From positions 47,956,859 through 48,020,858 of the forward strand of contig CM059575.1 in the NCBI GenBank assembly GCA_030386875.1: a DNA stretch of 64,000 nucleotides, given 5' to 3'. The notes below the pieces were generated by a model. That model was not told the origin of the DNA. It searched no databases and saw nothing but the letters and a program-made list of their open reading frames with translations. How positions within the stretch are numbered: position 1 is the first letter of the stretch; every line of letters begins with the position of its first letter. This DNA comes from Morinoia aosen. Lineage: Eukaryota; Arthropoda; Malacostraca; Amphipoda; Talitridae. The position numbers were made by a program, and so were the translations under genes. This document shows, piece by piece, positions 46,431 to 57,860 of this stretch.

Positions 46431-48545
46431 AAAATTTTGTGTAAATTAAATAAAATAAGCTAACACGTCACTGACTCAAACGCAATGCAAAGTTTACACT
46501 AGGCTTGTGAAATGTGAATTTTTCTACTTTAGCATATTTCACTGTGCCGACACATTCCCCAAGATCTGAGTGAGAGGCTGTTGTACTTTCTAGTATGTAC
46601 ATATGTCACTGATGCATGAACTTTTTTTCCTTCAGCAGCTATTGAAAAACATGAGGCTAGCAATTTAATATCTGTACACAAGAAAACTCGCTGAATTCCT
46701 TTCTTGCAAACCGATTCTTAATCTATTCGCACACCCTCTACTTTATTGATGTAAAGTTATTGTCGTTCAATTTCTCGAATTTAGGAGTTCAAAACCGATT
46801 TTTCTTTTCCACAAATCGCATATAGTTTGTCATAAAATTTTGGAAATCGTATCTTCAGTTCACTAACGAGAGTCAGTTTGTTTAAAAAAAAATCCATATT
46901 CACGTTTGTACCTTCATACCTTATCCTAGTATCAACTCGTTTCTTGATTAATAATACCAAGCCTTCTATCAAACTTTAATTTTTTCGCCAAGGTGGTTTC
47001 CAGCCCCGAAAGAGATGATCTTTCAAAAATACCACTCATTTTATTAATCAAAACATTATGCATCAGCAAACTGTGCAGGGGTGTGAAGAAACATTCCTAA
47101 TAATTATGTAATCAATAATAGGTTTTCAGAACAGACCGCTGAAAAACGTTGCGACTCCCCAAAAACTTGGCTTCGGTTTTGAAAAATGATAACCCAATCA
47201 CTTTTAACCTATGGTTCAAAGTAGATCCGTGGACAAAAGAAACAAATTCTCATCTCTCACTCTTTAGGTTCGTTAAAGGATGTTCCGTCAGCACGTCTTG
47301 ATGGCATATCTCCCAAAAACGGGATAATATCTAAGTATTCAATTGAACTTCCGGAGACATTGATTGTGCCGGGTCATGTCAGTAATACCTCGTTAGAGCA
47401 TGCTGAAAAATCAAAACTTAACTGTAAACTTCCAGTAAGAGACTGTGTTTCTTGTTTCCTTGTGAAATTGACCTCAGTTTAACCCTTTCTTTTTTGTCTT
47501 ATTCAGAACATAAATTATGTCTCGGGATCCATTAATTCCATCAAACGTTTCTCCTCAGATTTCTACTTTGTCTATGAAATCCCAGTGGAGTGGAAATCGC
47601 CATCTAAGCCCAATGTAGAGATAGCCATCTAAAAACCTATAAAATACTTAGAAATTTGATTCTCATGAATGGAATAAGATACGATGTGAATCTTTATCAA
47701 AATAAAAATAGATGAGCCATGTTTTTTTTAATTAAACCTAATGCGTTTTAGAGCCGTGTTTTGTGGATATAGATGAACATATTTGAATGCGTACTGAATG
47801 CCTCAGATTCAGACTTTTTATATGTTATAGTTTAGTCACTTTAGTGCTATGACTGAGATCAGAATCAGAAGTTTATGCAATGTAATGTGATTATTACTGC
47901 ATAGGTGCTGCAACAATAGGCTCTTTTACATTGAGTTATTTCAGACGACCTTATTAGCTCTTCTTTTCTTACAGCGGTGTCAGTGCCATTGTATGAATGC
48001 TCTATAGTAAAAACGCTAGGTTTGTTGAAGCAAATGTAAAACGTGTATTAAGAACTGCTGTTGGGTAACAATTCTTAAGGCTTTTTCGGTATCACAAAAC
48101 GTACCCGCTTTCCGAAAAAAACATGAAAGAAAATTAATCACTTTTCCTGAGAAAATATGCTGTATTCAAAATTCAAATCAAATGTAATCCCGGTATTATA
48201 AAGGAGTAGAAGAGAGCAACAATTAATTGAATAATGGACCCAAATCATATAAATGGAAAACGCTTATCTACTTTTACTTCAGAATGGCCTACAGGGGGAA
48301 AATGAGCTGATGACGAAGGTGTTGGACAGCAGGATGTCGGTTTTCTATGTGAGCACCATTGTGCTAAAATTCATGGACCGAGTGACAGAACTGCGGTGTT
48401 CAGATAAACAGAGGATGTTTTGGACTAAGTGGCTACTCATTTCTACAAGGAAAAAACAGCTACATGCTGGTCCTATTTCAATCGAGCCGCCTGTTGTAAG
48501 TCGTAGTTTTGTTTTTGCAAAGTCTAACGATGAATAAAAGAGCAA
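46431..48545. other. Intergenic or intronic sequence with one exon candidate
   Basis: Apart from 47268-47434, no signal is recognised. An open frame at 48253-48537 (94 codons, + strand) is overlapped by an equally long one on the other strand and matches no family I know. Confidence 0.4.
47268..47434 (+). CDS. Candidate internal exon with fibronectin-III-like motif
   Basis: A pyrimidine-rich tract and TCTTTAG acceptor end at 47267, and CCA|GTAAGA is a good donor at 47435. The 167-bp interval is open in phase 1 and reads DVPSARLDGISPKNG then IISKYSIELPETLIVPGHVS. The PxNGIIxxYxIEL pattern is the typical middle of a fibronectin type III domain, and entry in phase 1 is common for exons of extracellular modular proteins. 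If real, it would belong to a + strand host gene whose other exons lie outside or in unrecognised parts of the window. No neighbouring exon was found, so it may also be a decayed fragment. Confidence 0.3.
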
Positions 48546-48549
48546 AGAA

Positions 48550-49045
48550 AGTCGCTTTGATAGATATATTTTTTTTAAAAACATTTCAATAATAAAAAAG
48601 AACGTTTCGACAAATTTGTTGATCATTTTCAACTTTCAGAGAAATACCAAAACACAGAGTTATAACAAGGTCAAAATACATTCATCAGTGGAATTCATGA
48701 CATTAAAAAAGAGAGACAGAAACTACACTAATTGCAGAGGGAAGGCTGATTGCATATTGTTTAAGGTAGGTTTATCTTTTAAAATGAACAGTGATTCCAA
48801 AATGCGAAGGTTAATTGTACCGGACGTAGAAGAAATTACTTTAAAATCGTCTAGCCGAACTGGAAAGTCAGAACTCTCTGAGAGCGAACAGCAAATTGGG
48901 GATGGGAAGAGAGTAACTGTTTAGTTCGAAAACTCCTACCGGCATGCTCAGCCACATGAATCTCCAGGGCTCGAATGGTCGAAACCATGTATTCCAACGC
49001 ACACCGTGCGCAACAGTATCTATAAATAACGGAGGAGAGCATGCT
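48550..49045 (-). pseudogene. Penelope-like element, 3' part with GIY-YIG remnant
   Basis: Minus-strand coding from 49042 reads SSVIYRYCCARCALEYM, then RALEIHVAEHAGRSFRTKQL, the zinc-knuckle-like CxxC and YIG part of a Penelope endonuclease, followed by frameshifts. The nontranslated tail contains AAAGTTGAAAATG and CGAAACGTTCTTTTTTATTA (GAAAC at 48607-48603). The copy matches 59330-59800 almost throughout but lies in opposite orientation. It is 5'-truncated at 49045, where the CGACGATAA repeat begins. Confidence 0.85.
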
Positions 49046-49055
49046 TCCCAGTTTG

Positions 49056-49325
49056 AAATTTATCGTCTGACCGACGATAATTGACGTCTGAATTTTCCAG
49101 TAATTATAATTTTTTTACAATAAACCGACGATATATCGTCGGAATTAGTGTCGAGAATGTCTCATATTATCGTCGGATTATCGTTAAATTAGCGATTTTT
49201 AGCGTAAATTTAGGACGAAGACCGACGATATTAACCGGTTAATTACCGGTATTTAAACGATTATTATGGTTGGTCTTCGTTCAAAAATTACGGTAATTAT
49301 CGGTAATTTAACGTTAAAAATGGCT
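49056..49325. repeat. CGACGATAA-rich palindromic repeat, copy 3
   Basis: The left edge CAGTTTGAAATTTATCGTC resembles the termini of copies 1 and 2. CCGACGATA and its reverse complement recur several times. A hairpin lies at about 49212-49283, with arms GACGAAGACCGACGAT and, as reverse complement, GAACGAAGACCAACCAT. It abuts the truncated Penelope fragment at 49045. Confidence 0.65.
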
Positions 49326-49329
49326 CCTC

Positions 49330-50320
49330 TAACCACTATATTCCGGAAAATTCATAAGCAGAGCAACAATTTTTCCCAATAAGCGCGAATCGCTCCAAAG
49401 AATAATATGCCACACCTCATGCAACGCATCTGTCCAATTACCGCGAATTTAGAGACTGCACAGAAATTAACGAAATTACTTATTTAAATTCAACAAATAT
49501 GTTTAATTCTGTCGTTAATTCTGTCGTTCTGACGTGTTCTATTTCGTTAATTTTTTTTATAATTTACGATAATCGAACACGTTAGTGCTACAGGGTGAGG
49601 CCTACTGTAACAAGTAACAATGCATTATTAGAAAAAATATCTGCGATGCTGATGAATGCTACAGCATGAGGGCTCAAATCGTCATCGGCATCGTAGAACA
49701 TGAGACTATTACGATAAGTCTCACAGTACATTTTAAAGTAATTTCAAATAGCCACTGATTTATAAATAGGTTAAAACATTACAGCTGTTTAACAAATATA
49801 TTTAATTCATTTTCAACAGCCGACATTTGACTAATGAAATAAATTTTCACAAATCATCTTCGACACGCAAAGAATTCCATCACAGGTTGTTAGTAACATT
49901 CATTACTGCAAACACTACGTATATAACTTTCATTTAAAATTAACTACCACCACAAAAGGACTCATCAAGCAACCGATTACTAAGAAAATTTCACCAATTT
50001 TGAATTAAATTTGCACACTTCCATTTTTAGATATCAAATATCTACAATGACCAATCCTCTCAACCACTGCACATCTTAGTTCTTTAATTGGGATGAGGAG
50101 ACGACAGAGCCCGCACTAATGCTATTGATTCGCAGGTAGCAGAGGGCGGAATTATCCTCCACAGCTATACCTCTTCAGAAGTAGCCCTCCACCTTCCGCT
50201 TCTATGCGGCTCGCGTTTGTACTCTCTATAGGATTCTTAATTTACAAGATATTCACATCGTAAAAAATAAACAAATCAAATTTTTCAAACGGAACTTCCC
50301 CATAAAACTGGTGCTATTAG
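49330..50320. other. Intergenic sequence, nothing recognised
   Basis: A small GC-richer patch at 50090-50230 has no recognisable function. Confidence 0.45.
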
Positions 50321-50321
50321 G

Positions 50322-50790
50322 CACAGAAATTTACGTAGGGCCGATACCTCCTGTTCGATTAAACGAAAATAAAATCCATAGAAAAAAGCAACATAGATTG
50401 AGTACTTTTTGGTACCAAAAATAGATGATCAGATGCCACATCAAATTAGTACGATCAGTAAGTACTAGTTTTAAATGAAATCATTAATTCGTAGATGAAA
50501 ATATTATTTCGACATCCGTTTTTTGACATTCCAGCCACAGAAATTTTCGTAATGCCGAGACTTAATGTTCAATAAAACAGAAAAGAAATCCGAAAGAAAA
50601 ATTCTACATACATTGGGTCCTTTTTGTTACCAAAAATAGATGAACAGATCCGACATCAAGTTAGTACGATCAGTCACGACTATTTTCAAATGAACTCATT
50701 GATTCGTAAATGAAAATATTACTTTGACATACGTTTTTTAATATTCCAGCCACAAAAATTTTCGTACTACCGATACCTCATGTTTTTAAC
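50322..50790. repeat. Tandem repeat with about 214-bp period, 2.2 copies
   Basis: Units start at about 50322, 50536 and 50751 (partial). Shared words include ACCAAAAATAGATGA and TTAGTACGATCAGT. The units are moderately diverged. It could be a small satellite or the tandem-repeat core of a mobile element. Confidence 0.85.
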
Positions 50791-51994
50791 CTGTAAACTA
50801 TTTCTCGGAGGCCGGCACACGAACATAAACGTATACGTGAAGAATTCAAGAATTACAGAAATAAGCTAAACAAATTATATCCAAGTCCTATCACGAGTCA
50901 TCCTGTGTTAAAAATAGCACAACAGCGAAAAAATATGCGTTACGATTGTTAACAGGTACGTACTTTTGGATTAAATGGAAAATTAATTCAGCAACAGATC
51001 ATTTCAAAGTCAACAACCTAAAAGCAACAGTACTTCATAAAGAAATCATATTTACAGGTACAATAAATACTATTAGATACTAATACTAATATAAATACTA
51101 TTACAATGAATCTATCAATGTTAAAACTTTAGCCCTCGCTCCTTTTCTAGACCAGGGGAAACTTTTTGGGTTGGGATTAGGCATGAGGACAGGACAGCAG
51201 AGCAACTGAGAGACACACCCTAATTTTAAGACTGCCAAGAACGTACTGCAAAGTCAGTCGCCCTTGAGTGTTTCCGGAATGAAAGTTGGCAGCGACGACG
51301 CTCATGGAGAACGGGTGGGAGGCATTAAATCGAGGGTTCAGTTTTTTTTTTTAAGAGGCAGGGAGGGAGAAAGCGCGTTGCCCCGGGGAAAGCACCCTCC
51401 GTCTAAACCCATCTTAAGGGATGAGCATCATAACCCGATGTCGACGGAGCTAGCAAATAAGGCACCTGAGAGGCGGTCAAACTTAGCGATGAAGAAGCAA
51501 GTAGACTTTGAGGAAATGTACTGGTTCCCGACAGCGATTTTTCTGATTCAATCCGTTGTCTCTGAGCCAGGCCAATCGTTGCAACGACGCAGGACCTTTT
51601 GGATGGCTGACGCCTTTACTTTCTTATCTCCATCATACCCGACTGCAGCTAAAGCATCTGATAAATTGGAATACATTAGTAAATATTAACTCAGCAAATG
51701 AAAACAAAACAAAATAAATTACAATTTGCCGAATGACTGTGTTCCAACTACCACTGGATTCAGAGCAGGCCAGGCTAGCTCTAGTTTGATCGCAACATTT
51801 GGCCCATCTGGCTTTGGTTGCTATCAGTGAATAAGTCGATTAACCTAACTCTGAATACAACACTTGATATCGGTAACCTATTGGACAGCTGGGCGTTAAG
51901 TTATCGTTAATTTTTTATAGGAGACTTAGAACCTATTTGGCTTGTTAAATTTGAACCAAATGATGTTGTGTAATATCTTATATTCTTATCTTAT
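50791..51994. other. Intergenic sequence with a GC-richer open frame block
   Basis: A 141-codon + frame (51264-51689) overlaps a minus-strand frame reading LSDALAAVGYDGDKKVKAS near 51660-51600. Neither is assignable. The block could be a decayed exon or an unrecognised mobile element. Confidence 0.35.
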
Positions 51995-52919
51995 TCACAA
52001 TTTTTACAACCCTGGCAGGTAAAGTAGACCCCTGAGGCAAATTTCACTACCCCTTACTTCCTTTTCTGCAACTTTTCAAATTTTTATACTTTTCACTACT
52101 TTACTACCTAGTAGACACCCTGTTATGGGAATGAAAGAAATGTCCAATAAGCAGCATAAAGCATTAGTACTGAATCATAAGAGATACTTCACATTCCATC
52201 ATGACAGGTTTTAGTTTACTTGTAGTATCAGCAAAGGCTTCATTGGAGGAATTGCATGAAAATAACTTTTGTCTCTAGCTTCATACTCAAGTAAATCTAG
52301 ATGGATTTCACTCACTGACTTTCCAAAGTTTTATTAATTGACTCTGGGCTATTATCAACGGGAGTATCACATATTGAATTTTGACTGTCAAATGAAGCAA
52401 ATTTGCTGAACAAGTCTAAGCGTTTATCAGGAAATGACTAAGAATTAGAGGGAACTAAGAGCTGTTCCCTTCATTTGCATTATTGGATGAATATGAAATT
52501 ATTTAATCATTAACGCAAGGTTTGAAGACAGTACCAAGTACTTCAGGGCAAGTGTGAAAAACTAGATTATTTCTTGTATAAAAAATTTCAACGGTACAAA
52601 ATCTTTTCAGAACATCACTAAGAACAGTAGTGCGAAATTCATTAAACATATTTTTATTGATTCACTGTCAATAGTTGAAAAATTCACTAACGCTATTGTC
52701 TATAAAAAGCAATATTTTGACGTACAAATATCATCTTCACTCTGAAAATATATAAAAATAAATTCCAGTCACAATGATAAAATGCAAATCTAATACTCAA
52801 AGCTACATCAGACAGGGTGATAATTTTGAAGATGACAGCACTAGAAAATGATTAGAAGTAAAATTTGTACCACATCAATAAGCAATGGTAAGACTATTTC
52901 TTTTCAACTTTAATTTAAA

Positions 52920-53160
52920 GAACTCAATTTTTGTCTAAAAAGCTCAGGTTTTATAAAAAAAGTCGCATTTAATTTTGAAAGGTCAACTACATTTTAAAAA
53001 AACTCAAGTTCAATTTAAAAAAATCTCAAATTCAATTTTAAACACGTCAAGATCATTTTAAAAAAGTTCAAGTTCAATTTAAAGACCTCAATTTTTATAT
53101 ATAAAAGAGTTCAAGTTTAATTTATAAAAGGTCAAGTGCATAGGTATAGGTAAACCATTT
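52920..53160. repeat. Short, diverged version of the 21-bp array in copy B
   Basis: About ten loosely periodic units with CTCAAGTTCAATTTAAAAA cores occupy the position of the 1.8 kb array in copy A. Their divergence suggests either the ancestral state or an old array that never expanded. Confidence 0.8.
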
Positions 53161-53397
53161 TAAAAACATAAGCTTTTCAAAATTTAACTTGATCTGTTTT
53201 GAATTAAACTTGATTTTTTAAATTGAACTTGAGCTTTTTATAAATAAAATAAAAAGATGTATGTAATAGTATTGCTCTAGGTATTATACTAAAAATATGG
53301 TAATACTGTTACCTAATCTTACTACAGTAGTACATATTGCTGTGATACAAATTTAATTTCTAGTCATTTTCTTGAGCTGTCTTTTCCAACATCATTA

Positions 53398-54071
53398 GGT
53401 AAAATTTTCAGAACAAAACACTAATCGATTTTCAAAATTTTCTTGCTCGAACCAAGGTAATCACATCAAAATAAACAACTTTTCTTCCATGCCCTTTCCG
53501 GCGCAAAAGAGTATTTAACATGTTATAACGTTAGGTTAATTTGTGTGTTGCATTGCAGTTACACTACGAACAGCAGAAACTGTTACGTTCGGGGCAGAGG
53601 AAATGGGGAAAAGACTAGTGCACTAACCTAACCTAGCCTAACATAAAATAACGTAATCTTACGGAACCTAACCTAAAGTAACCCAACGTAACCTAACCCA
53701 AAGTAACCTAACGTAACCTAACCTAACTCAAACTAACGTAACAACGTAACCTAACGTAACCTAACGTAACGTGACCTAACATAACCTAACATGTGCTAAC
53801 GTAACCTAAAGTAACAAAACCTAACGTAAGTTAACCTAACCTAAAGTACCCAAACTTACTCTAACAGCTCAAGCGCGCAACGGTTTCTGCTGCTTGAATG
53901 ACTGGAACTGTTATGGAACACGAAACTTAACCTACCGCTATAACTCGTTAAATAATCATTTGCGCCGGAAATGCCATAGGGGAAAAGTTGTTTATTTTGA
54001 TGTGATTACCATGATGTAAGCATGAAAATTTCGAAAATCGATTAGTGTATTGTTCTAAAAAAATACCCATA
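53398..54071. mobile_element. MITE with long TIRs and a CCTAACGTAA interior
   Basis: Both arms (about 53405-53530 and the reverse complement of about 53935-54060) share ACACTAATCGATTTTC and TAATCACATCAAAATAAACA. Comparison with the empty site in copy A (near 4735) supports ATTA as the target duplication (53394-53397 and 54072-54075). The interior (about 53609-53865) is a degenerate run of CCTAACGTAA and CCTAACCTAA words, related to the arthropod telomere repeat. No coding. Part of the arm matches the MITE at 5507-5997. Confidence 0.85.
53609..53865. repeat. CCTAACGTAA/CCTAA repeat inside the MITE
   Basis: About 250 bp of imperfect ten-base and five-base words. The CCTAA component equals TTAGG on the other strand. 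It is interstitial and bounded by the MITE arms. Confidence 0.9.
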
Positions 54072-54319
54072 ATTACTTTCTCTGATTTAGCTTTGAGTAT
54101 CAGCTTTGCATTTTATCAATAGGACTGAAAATTTTTTTCTGTATAATTTCAACCTAAACATGATATTCGTATGTCAAAACGCCCGTTTCAACAGAATTAA
54201 AGAACTACAGACCTAGAAAAATTTTTAACAACTGACATTATTTCACTAAAAATATGGTGAGTGAATTTATTATTACTTTAATACATGATGAACTGCAATG
54301 ATTTGGTAAAGTTTAGAAT

Positions 54320-55730
54320 TGTATGAGTCGGGTTTTTTGTCCGCTCTTTCTTGCCTTATGGCCTTAAAGTTCATTTAAGGAGAATTAATGACGATAGCTA
54401 GCTGCCACCACCGGGCGAACCCGGAACTAAATTGGAGATTAATTACGTTAGTTTCCGATTGTCAATTGAGTACTTAGCTGGGTGGCGTTAGCGCGTATAC
54501 GGGAGCTTTTACGACCACCCCTATTCAGATATATAAACTTTTGGTAACGTGCGTATTTCTTGGTAGCAATGGCGGCGGTTGGCGCGTGTTTCAGGTGCTA
54601 GTTTCTGAGAGAGATGAGAGGTAAGGGACGACTCCTGACGCGTTTTCTCATTTATTTTGCAAGACTGGAAGGACGGCACGAGTGCGGCGATTATGAAAGT
54701 CCCACATAAATACCCGAGGGTTAACCCCACATACTGACATACTCAGGAGACAATATTGACAACTGCTAACAAGGAATCGACAACTCGAGCTCAGGGAATA
54801 TTTTGCATATATTCACTCACGATATCACCGGGTGTTTAGCAGACACCCTACTCCAACCACTGAGCGTGTACAGACACTCAACACACGAGCCAACGAAACA
54901 CGAGCCCGGGGGTGTTCTGCAATCACCGAAGTCTGAGCCAATTTAGCGTATAGCAGACGCTTGAAAATCATGCGCCCTCAAACCAGTCAATGGATTTTCG
55001 TTGATCGTGCCACGCTCTACTCGAACACGGTCTCGAAACTCAACTATTGAAGATATGGGCTTTTCCTATCAACTCAAATTCCTAAGTATCAAAACCGGCT
55101 GTTCGTCGTAATCTTCACTGCACTCTAGAACGTCCGTTCCCGACCACGGCTCTCTACCGTTCTCAACGACGACTCCTCGCGAAGTGTCCTCCGCTCGTCC
55201 GACACAACTCCGGCTCGGGCAGTGCTCACCCCTCCCAAAGGGAAGGAGGGTCACTCCACGAGCCGGGCAGCGACGGGGCGAGAGGGTTCTGAGCTCCGCC
55301 TCCCCCCACCCAACCGGGGTGCGGCTGGGGGAGAGGGGTCGGGTCTCATGCCCCTGCCCGCCTCCCGCTACGGCACATTAATTAAAGGTCGACCGTGACA
55401 GCACGCTAGCCGTCGTTTTATATATATTTCCAAGAACTTATAGTGCCCTTGACCAATCTACGTGGTCGCGCTCTACGAGCCCTGCGTCGTCTTTATGACG
55501 GAGTGACCGCCGCAGCCCAAGCACATCCAACTATTAAATTTACTATGGCAGGGTTTCGTAATGAGAACGTCTCTCTTATATCTTTCCCAAGACCATAGCA
55601 CGAAAGCCGGTCGTTATTTTATGACCCGTGTAATCTGAGATCCAGCCTTATGATAAAATATATTCTTTCCGCTCGGCAATGCCAACGATAAAGCTGGGAT
55701 GAATCTGACTTCGTACCCTGACTTTATACA
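54320..55730. mobile_element. Solo LTR of a retrotransposon, 1411 bp
   Basis: The block starts TGTATGAGTCGGG and ends CTGACTTTATACA, with the inverted terminal pair TGTAT/ATACA expected of an LTR. GAAT flanks both sides (54316-54319 and 55731-55734), and copy A shows the unoccupied site at about 4970, confirming the boundaries. The interior is GC-richer than its surroundings, especially 55190-55380. TATATAAA (54531) and TTTTATATATA (55417) are possible TATA boxes; orientation is not determined. No internal retrotransposon sequence is present in the window, so recombination between LTRs probably removed it. A 4-bp duplication fits Gypsy-like or related groups. Confidence 0.88.
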
Positions 55731-55995
55731 GAATAATGACAAACTAACTCAAATTTGTCATAAGATTGAGAATAATCTTCTGAATTAATTGTGCTCATGA
55801 CATTCCTCTAATGCTTCTACTGCACAAGCAATCCAGAACATAATTTGAGCTTCTGCAGAGACATTGTAGATAGGCAGAGGGATGTTAGCAAAGGCATATC
55901 AGAAAGTAACTATCAGTACAAATAAGTTAGAGTGGGTATACGAAAATTTTAAATTTAATTCTTAACCAAAGATATTTATTGACCTTCAAATTATT

Positions 55996-56560
55996 TTGGT
56001 AAATAATTTCAAAATAGGTTCATTTTTTCATTTTGAAGATAGGCTACCCATTTCAATGCTTTCCTCTGTTGTATACAAGTACTGTTGCCCACTGTGTGGG
56101 TCTGTGTATGTCGGTTCGACATCTCGGTGGTTATCTACGAGGGTATTTGAACATAGTGGTAGAAGTTTTAGGACTGGTATTCCATTAAGCAGGCCTTCCC
56201 ATTCAGTTATTAGAATCCATGCTGAAAAATGCAATACAACTATCTCACTTGAAAATTTTTCAATATTAGGCTCTGCAGGTTCGTGTTTTAATTTACGCAT
56301 TCTTGAATCCCTCTTTATTAGCAAGTTGAAACCTAACCTTAATGACATGCAGTCATCCTATCCATTGAAAATAGGTATTACGTAATTTTCTTCTTTTTTG
56401 ATTTTCATTTGTGAACATATTATATTACTTACTGAATGTTTTTTATTACCGGTCTTAATTTGTCATTTCTTGTATTTCAGACTATAGCTGATGATGATCT
56501 AGATGATCGAAACGTTCTAATTTTTAATAGATATGTATTTTAAATCTCTTGTCTTCGCTA
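55996..56560 (+). pseudogene. Penelope-like element, GIY-YIG endonuclease domain and tail
   Basis: An uninterrupted frame to 56383 carries a complete-looking Penelope C-terminal endonuclease. It has VVYKYCCPLCGSVYVGSTSR (about 56070-56129: GIY half, CxxC, YVG half), then WLSTRVFEHSGRSF with the catalytic Arg, PSHSVIRIHAEKC, and ESLFISKLKPNLND (about 56309-56350), where the Glu and the KPxLN segment close the active site. The reverse transcriptase that normally precedes it is missing; the sequence joins copy B just upstream. The 3' tail holds CTGATGA (56488-56494), a GATC/GATC stem and GAAAC (56509-56513), a hammerhead-like order. The preserved domain suggests this is the youngest Penelope piece in the window. 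Confidence 0.88.
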
Positions 56561-56633
56561 TAACCTTCATTTTAAAACTGTGCCGTGTTGTGCAACCTAA
56601 TCTAATTAACAAAATCATAGTTCATGTAATTTC

Positions 56634-56955
56634 ATTTGACCACGAGTAATACATAACATAATTTTATCTGATTTGTCTTTGATTGAATTCAGGCATGGGC
56701 TATCTATCACGTCCGTTTGTTTCAAATTATGAAGTATTGTCTGAAAAACAACCGTAGTTCTACCGTCGTATTTCTACGGTATGAATGACAGTCAGAAATC
56801 GACTGTAAATAACGGTCATCATCGTCGGCGGGCGTTTTTAGAGTCTAAAATTACCGTTGATCACCGGTAATATATATATACTGTCGGGATACTTCGATAA
56901 ACGATGAAAACCGATGACAATTACCGTTACGCCGACGATAAAATTCGGACTGAGC
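56634..56955. repeat. CGACGATAA-rich repeat family, copy 2
   Basis: Matches 7776-8095. Its right end, reverse complement CAGTCCGAATTTTATCGTCG, lies exactly at the truncation point of the minus-strand Penelope copy that follows. Confidence 0.8.
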
Positions 56956-56957
56956 TT

Positions 56958-57860
56958 AAGTAGTTTGTCCTCGTATAAAAATTGAAATGAGACCCTGTTT
57001 TCTATGCATTAACCAATGCTATTTTACCAATGCTTTTGCTTCCTACGAGCAGTAGGTAATGGTACGCGGAACAAAACTTATGATTCAAAAAATTCTTGAC
57101 ACATGATGTTACCAGTCCTGAACGGAAACCATTTTGACTAAAAAACAATTTCAAAAACTCGAATTCGCTATGAATGATATGAAATGAAGAGCAGACACTG
57201 TATGCCCTATAGAGTAATGTTTTGACAGTGTTAATTTGAAATATAAATGGGCAGAAACTAAAGAAATCTGTTCCTAGGCCAGTGAATGTTTGCTGGCGAA
57301 AAAACAGAACTTTGAAAACGGCCATTTCTACGGGTAATTGTACCATCCAAAAATGAGAGAGAATTGTGCTTCTCCGTTTCCGTAGTAAACTTTATATTGG
57401 GGTGTTGAGAGTTCAGATACGACAAAAATAAATTAGAATGTATGAAATTTCTAAACAGTAAAAAAGTATAGTCTATGTATCGCCTGTCAAGTACTGGCTT
57501 GAAATCCAGAGGACAAGAGTCAAGTCATCGTTGTTCGTGATAGTACATAAAAGTATTAGCTAAAGTGGGTCCCTCCCAGTGGCAGACCCATACCTAATCC
57601 ATCAAGTTGCTGATAAAATTTGTGACCAAACATAAAAAATGAATTAAGAACAGAGAGCCGAAGGGGGGTTTTGAGCAGAGGCTTGGTGAGGCCAATGACT
57701 AAGTCAACACTAGCATAAAATAGTTTAGGCAAATGGCAATTGTTTCATACAACGAGATATTACTAAACAGGCTCTCGACATCAAAGGAAACCATAAATAG
57801 TTCGTTGGCATTATTGAAGGAAGTCATTTCCTCAAAAAATGTTTTGAATTAGGCACAGCA
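56958..57860 (-). pseudogene. Penelope-like reverse transcriptase, minus-strand copy
   Basis: From about 57830 downward on the minus strand, VSFDVESLFSNISLYETI is RT motif A with its catalytic Asp kept. A GLPLG..PTLANTF motif B is interrupted. DRRYIDYTFLL (about 57515-57480) is motif C with YIDD changed to YIDY. QHPNIKFTTE, FQSSVFSPANIHWPRN/QTFTGLGTDFFSFCPF and NGFRSGLV..VKNFLNHKF follow, the thumb and connector region typical of Penelope. The GIY-YIG part is missing because the copy stops at 56958. Frameshifts and stops are frequent. Confidence 0.85.

Larger units (their letters stand above)
51995..55990. repeat. Dispersed noncoding repeat family, copy B
   Basis: Collinear with copy A (1697-5235). 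Two insertions absent from copy A interrupt it, at 53398-54071 and 54320-55730. Its right end runs within a few tens of bases into a Penelope-like fragment at about 56000. Confidence 0.85.

Noticed and set aside
48253-48632. 94- and 95-codon frames on opposite strands
   Set aside because: They overlap each other, one runs into a Penelope tail, and neither resembles a known family.
51264-51689. 141-codon frame as a host gene
   Set aside because: No domain, overlapping plausible frame on the other strand and no supporting splice or start context; kept only as a GC-richer block.
55190-55380. Ribosomal DNA spacer, because of high GC
   Set aside because: No rRNA core sequence nearby, and the block lies inside an LTR bounded by a target duplication.
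54320-55730. Full LTR retrotransposon
   Set aside because: No gag, pol or second LTR; TG...CA ends and GAAT duplication enclose a single LTR.
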